Below, one piece after another: positions 11,604-14,529 of a stretch of DNA of 14,529 nucleotides. The stretch's first letter is position 1. Every line of letters begins with the position of its first letter. The notes below the pieces were generated by a model. The model was not told the DNA's origin. It worked only from the letters and a program-made list of their open reading frames with translations, and did no database searches. Source of the DNA: DASUSH01 sp036375215 (GTDB lineage: Bacteria > Actinomycetota > Thermoleophilia > Solirubrobacterales > 70-9); contig DASUSH010000031.1 in assembly GCA_036375215.1 (NCBI GenBank), positions 1-14,529 on the forward strand, read 5' to 3'. The translations under genes and the position numbers were made by a program.

Positions 11604-13325
11604 GCGGGGCGGACCATGCGCAGCGAGCGGGTTTCCGCGGCCGGCGGGGCGCCCGGGACCGCGCACGGCGAGGGCGAGCAGGCCGAGCACGGAGCCGGCG
11701 ACGAGGCAGCCGAGGACGGCCGTGAGGAAGCCGATCTGGCCGCCCGTGACGAGTAGAACGAGCGTCCAAGGCGCCTCCGCACCGAGCCCGAGGCGGTCCG
11801 CCAGGTGCACGAGTGCCGCCGCGAGCGGGATCAGCGCGACGACGATCCCGGCCAGCGTCCCGGCGACGCTGGCGGCGGTCTGCGGGCGGGCCCCGAGCAG
11901 CCAGACGTGGGCCAGCGGCACGCAGACGAGCGCGAGATACGGGTTGACGAGCCACACCCCGAGGACCGCGAGCGAGGCGACGAGGCCGAGCGCCGTCGCG
12001 AGCGTCTCGCGCAGCGGGCGCGCGGGCCTCGAGAGCCCGCGCAGGACCACCGCGACGGTGGCGAGGACCGCGAGCAGGGCGACCAGCACCCCCGCCGAGC
12101 GCCAGCCGAAGCCGTAGAGGCCGGGCTCGAACGGGAAGCTCGGGTCCGGGGCGATGCCGACCAGGGCGAGCAGGTAGGCGGCGACGAGCGCGGCGAGAAA
12201 CGGGAGCGAGCGGGTCAGCGCCCAGAGCAGGGAGCCGAGCGCGGGCTCGCGCCTGCGCGCCGCCCGGGCCATTCCGTCGATCGACGCCGCGACCGCGGGC
12301 AGGATCAGGGTGAGGGTGAGGAGCGCGAGCGCCCAGCCCGGGATCAGGTTGCCGGCCAGGGTGAGGTGGGCGCCCGGTCCGTGCGTGAGCGGTTCGTCGG
12401 CGGAGTCGAGCGCGAGCACGAGCGCGAGGGTCGTGTTGCCGAACTCGGCCATGGACTCGTCGGAGAGCGAGGCGACGTCGTCGGCGCCGGGATCGAGGCC
12501 GCGCTCGCCGGCGCCGGAGACCGCGATCGAATCGGTCCCCTCGGAGATCGCGACCGCCTCCGGGCCGAGGCCGGCGGGGACCGCGAGGCGGAAGAGGTTG
12601 CCGAGGAACCCGCCCTGGCCGGCGGCGTAGTCGGTCTCCTCGGCGAGCGCGAGCTTGCCGGATTCGACGAGCTGCGCCGAGGTGCTCTGCGGGCCCGCGG
12701 ACCAGGACAGGAGGTGCGGGCCCGCGGGCTCGCTCGCCCCCGGCCGCGTGATCGCGACGATCGCGTCGACCTGGTCGAGGGTCGGGTAGCTCTCGAGGAA
12801 CTCGCGCATCCCGCTGGCGCCCTCCGAGACGCCGTCGGCGGAGAGCAGCACGACCGACTTCTCGTGGCTGGTGCGGCCGAGCTCGTCGGCCATCTCCATC
12901 AGCACGCCCGTCGCGGCGGCGCTCGACGCCGCCCCCGAGCCTCGCGGCGAGTCCCGCCCCGCGACCACGACGATCGTCCGCGACGAGTTGCCGGGGAGCG
13001 TCAGCAGCACGTTTCGCAGGTCGACGTCCTCGCCGTCGAACTCGCCCTCGAACTCCTGCTCGGAGACCTTGCCCGCCTCGACCTCCGAGAAGCTGTCCGC
13101 GACGGCGTCGGCCGCGGCGGCGTCGCCCTCCGACCCCGGCTGCCTGTCCGGCGCGAGCTCGACCAGCCGCCGGGCCGTCGACGCCGCCCGGCGACCGTCG
13201 AAGTCGGCCGCGAACGTCTCCGGAGCCTGCACCGGCTCCGGGATCGACTCCACGGAGAACATGAGGATCACGAGGGCGACCAGCGCCGGCGCGAAGGCCA
13301 GCCTGTAGATGCGAGGGTCGACCAC
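11601..13325 (-). CDS. Polytopic membrane protein with degenerate M28-peptidase-like domain
   Basis: This 574-residue protein has an N-terminal membrane helix (8-27), an extracytoplasmic M28-like alpha/beta domain (about 45-310) and about seven more helices (327-349, 366-392, 411-429, 442-459, 462-477, 484-507, 520-555). The M28 pattern is traceable: RNVLLTLPG, TIVVVAGRDSPRGSGAASSA, then a helix, SVVLLSADGVSEGASGMREF, and a last helix after DDVASLSDESMAEFGN. But the expected zinc ligands are changed: His of HxD is Arg124, the bridging Asp of the G-A-N-D-N motif is Ser, and the final His before the last helix is missing. It therefore looks like a non-peptidase relative, with a layout like the eukaryotic GPI-transamidase subunit GAA1. 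The GTG at 13325 is used because it gives a proper membrane anchor and TAATCT lies 6 bases before it. It diverges from the response-regulator gene. Confidence 0.8.
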   Translation of the reverse strand: MVDPRIYRLAFAPALVALVILMFSVESIPEPVQAPETFAADFDGRRAASTARRLVELAPDRQPGSEGDAAAADAVADSFSEVEAGKVSEQEFEGEFDGEDVDLRNVLLTLPGNSSRTIVVVAGRDSPRGSGAASSAAATGVLMEMADELGRTSHEKSVVLLSADGVSEGASGMREFLESYPTLDQVDAIVAITRPGASEPAGPHLLSWSAGPQSTSAQLVESGKLALAEETDYAAGQGGFLGNLFRLAVPAGLGPEAVAISEGTDSIAVSGAGERGLDPGADDVASLSDESMAEFGNTTLALVLALDSADEPLTHGPGAHLTLAGNLIPGWALALLTLTLILPAVAASIDGMARAARRREPALGSLLWALTRSLPFLAALVAAYLLALVGIAPDPSFPFEPGLYGFGWRSAGVLVALLAVLATVAVVLRGLSRPARPLRETLATALGLVASLAVLGVWLVNPYLALVCVPLAHVWLLGARPQTAASVAGTLAGIVVALIPLAAALVHLADRLGLGAEAPWTLVLLVTGGQIGFLTAVLGCLVAGSVLGLLALAVRGPGRPAGRGNPLAAHGPPR

Positions 13326-13337
13326 CCGCTGAGATTA
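13326..13337 (-). promoter_or_regulatory. -10 element for leaderless start of the M28-like gene
   Basis: TAATCT (13337-13332) followed by CAGCGG (six bases) and GTG at 13325. It sits in the 81-base divergent region shared with the response-regulator gene. No -35 was recognised and no Shine-Dalgarno is present. Confidence 0.53.
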
Positions 13338-13394
13338 TTCAGTGCCCGCGGCATCGACGCACGCAGACGACCGGGGTCGAGGGCCCCGCTTATC

Positions 13395-13406
13395 TAGGCT
13401 TTTCAC
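13395..13406 (+). promoter_or_regulatory. -10 element for leaderless start of the response-regulator gene
   Basis: TAGGCT (13395-13400) followed by TTTCAC (six bases) and GTG at 13407. No Shine-Dalgarno is present. The 81-base region holds this and the divergent -10; a short GGGG/CCCC stem (13373-13387) lies just upstream and could be an operator or nothing. Confidence 0.53.
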
Positions 13407-14114
13407 GTGTCCGAGACGAGCGCCCGGATCCTCCTCGTCGACGACGAGAACTCCGTCCAGACCCTGCTCGGGTACCCGCTGCGCAAGGACGGGTATGACG
13501 TCGTCCCGGCGCGGGACGGCCGCGAGGCGCTCGACCGCTTCGCCGAGCAGCGGTTCGACCTCGTCGTCCTCGACATCATGCTGCCGAAGCTCGACGGGAT
13601 CGAGGTCTGCCGCCGGCTGCGCAGCCGCAGCCAGGTGCCGATCATCATGCTCACGGCCAAGGACGACGAGATCGACAAGGTGCTCGGCCTCGAGATGGGC
13701 GCCGACGACTACATCACCAAGCCGTTCTCGGTCCGGGAGTTCCGCAGCCGGGTCCGCGCCGCCCTGCGGCGCGCCGAGATGGTGCGGCAGGTGCCGTCCG
13801 GCGGCGAGCCGATCGTGGCCGGCGACCTGCGCATCGACTTCGACCGGCGCGTGGTCGAGGTCCGCGAGGAGGGGGTCCAGCTCACCTACGTCGAGTTCGA
13901 GATCCTCGCCGTCCTCGCCGCCAGCCCCGGCCTGGTCATGACCCGGGAGGCCCTGCTGGAGCACGTCTGGGGCGACTCCGCCTACCGCGACCCGCGCACC
14001 GTCGACGTGCACATCCGCCACCTGCGCGAGAAGATCGAGCGCGACGCGAAGCGCCCCGAGTTCCTGTTCACGGTGCGCGGCGTCGGCTACCGCTTCCGCG
14101 AGTCGGCCTCGTGA
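13407..14114 (+). CDS. Two-component response regulator, OmpR/PhoB family
   Basis: The 235-residue DNA-binding regulator has a receiver domain (7-123) with the acidic pocket Asp12-Asp13, phosphoacceptor Asp56 in VVLDIMLP, Thr83 in MLTAKDD, and Lys105 in YITKPF. A short linker (124-134) leads to a winged-helix domain (about 137-233) with LTYVEFEILAVL, VMTREALLEHVWG, the recognition helix VDVHIRHLREKI and the wing FTVRGVGYRF. All phosphorylation residues are intact. It resembles actinobacterial RegX3/MtrA/PhoP-type regulators, but the regulon cannot be told from sequence. The GTG at 13407 fits a leaderless message. The stop codon overlaps the sensor-kinase start as GTGA, so the two are coupled. 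The divergent M28-like membrane gene is a plausible target by position only. Confidence 0.94.
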   Translation: MSETSARILLVDDENSVQTLLGYPLRKDGYDVVPARDGREALDRFAEQRFDLVVLDIMLPKLDGIEVCRRLRSRSQVPIIMLTAKDDEIDKVLGLEMGADDYITKPFSVREFRSRVRAALRRAEMVRQVPSGGEPIVAGDLRIDFDRRVVEVREEGVQLTYVEFEILAVLAASPGLVMTREALLEHVWGDSAYRDPRTVDVHIRHLREKIERDAKRPEFLFTVRGVGYRFRESAS

Positions 14115-14529
14115 GCGCGGCCCCGCCGGTCGGGGGCGGGGGAAGGCCGCGCCGGCGGCTGCAGGCGCTGCCGCTGTGGAGCGTCCGCAACCGCCTCGTC
14201 CTGCTCTTCTTCGCGATCACCGCGGCGGCCGTCGGCTTCGTCTACCTCTACGTCGTCCCCCAGCTCAACTCGAGCCTGACCGCGGAGAAGCTCTCCCGGC
14301 TCGAGGCCGTCGCCGAGGCCCGCTCGGAGCGGCTCGGGAACGCGATGGAGCGCGGGATCGGCCAGGCCGAGCTGCGCCGCCTGGTCCGCCGGCTGGCGCA
14401 GAAGTCGAACGCCCGGGTGACGGTGCTCGGCGTCCGCGCCGGGGAGGGAGGTCCCGAGCCCGAGTTCGTCATCGCCGACTCCGAGCTCGAGCGCACCGCC
14501 GACCTGCCGAGCTACCTGCCCGCGGTGAC
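14111..14529 (+). CDS. Sensor histidine kinase, N-terminal part (runs off the right edge)
   Basis: The first 139 codons are present. A Gly/Pro/Arg-rich cytoplasmic start (MSAAPPVGGGGRPRRRL) leads to WSVRNRLVLLFFAITAAAVG, a membrane helix spanning about residues 28-50, then an extracytoplasmic sensor region with a charged helix (55-100) and a small alpha/beta piece (VTVLGVRAG, EFVIADSELE). NRLVLLFFAIT directly before an outer sensor domain is a standard beginning of HAMP-type histidine kinases. The second helix, HAMP, dimerisation and ATPase domains lie outside the window. The start is GTG at 14111, overlapping the regulator stop codon by 4 bases; a cognate pair is very likely. The signal sensed is unknown. 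Confidence 0.85.
   Translation, partial: MSAAPPVGGGGRPRRRLQALPLWSVRNRLVLLFFAITAAAVGFVYLYVVPQLNSSLTAEKLSRLEAVAEARSERLGNAMERGIGQAELRRLVRRLAQKSNARVTVLGVRAGEGGPEPEFVIADSELERTADLPSYLPAV

Noticed and set aside
11585..11610. GGTTCGAATC at 11588-11597 resembling a tRNA T-loop, with GGACCA downstream
   Set aside because: The T-stem does not pair (GCCGG versus CTCGT) and no acceptor or anticodon arm can be built upstream; it overlaps the promoter and stop codon discussed above.
11805..13397. Plus-strand open frame of 530 codons across the M28-like gene
   Set aside because: Arg/Glu/Gly-rich shadow without domains; it also runs across both divergent promoters.

Overview
The window comes from a very GC-rich genome with actinobacterial habits: strong G/C preference at third codon positions, many GTG starts, TANNNT -10 elements placed directly before start codons, and a mix of cell-wall and envelope genes (class A PBP, YkuD L,D-transpeptidase, MscS channel, OmpR-type two-component system). 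A deep-branching actinobacterium such as a member of the Thermoleophilia fits, but that placement is inference. No rRNA, tRNA, CRISPR array, insertion sequence or phage gene was seen.

Layout, left to right. (1) Minus strand, 1-1823: the 5' end of an alpha/beta hydrolase gene, preceded by a GabD2-like succinate-semialdehyde dehydrogenase gene with a good Shine-Dalgarno; a two-tier hairpin sits between them. (2) 1932-2787: a small membrane-protein gene (minus) and a lipoprotein gene (plus) diverge from one CATG, so their start codons overlap. (3) 2798-4701, minus: a three-gene unit, four-TM protein > atypical SDR/epimerase > pyrE, joined by 4-nt stop/start overlaps. (4) 4715-5758, minus: L,D-transpeptidase. 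(5) 5801-7234, minus: HAD hydrolase > CPBP (CAAX-like) membrane protease, again with a 4-nt overlap; the HAD gene carries a 13-bp palindrome. (6) Plus strand, 7249-11336: an MscS channel with no canonical start codon at the expected place, a class A penicillin-binding protein and thiL. (7) Minus strand, 11347-13337: a membrane protein with an M28-peptidase-like domain whose zinc ligands look lost, and downstream of it a small FlgM-like anti-sigma gene preceded by a sigma-28/FliA/WhiG-like promoter and a 10-codon upstream ORF. (8) Plus strand, 13395-end: an OmpR/PhoB response regulator and the N-terminal part of its sensor kinase, overlapping by GTGA.

Two things stand out. First, six genes have a TANNNT-like hexamer ending exactly 6 (once 7) nt before the start codon and have no usable Shine-Dalgarno, which points to leaderless transcription as the main initiation mode here; genes inside operons use 4-nt overlaps and only a few genes have a Shine-Dalgarno. 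This rule also locates the MscS start at an ATC codon. Second, the FlgM-like gene with a matching sigma-28-type promoter suggests an autoregulated sigma/anti-sigma circuit whose sigma factor lies outside the window. Otherwise the content is mainly housekeeping: nucleotide and thiamine cofactor synthesis, wall synthesis and crosslinking, osmotic safety valve and envelope signalling.
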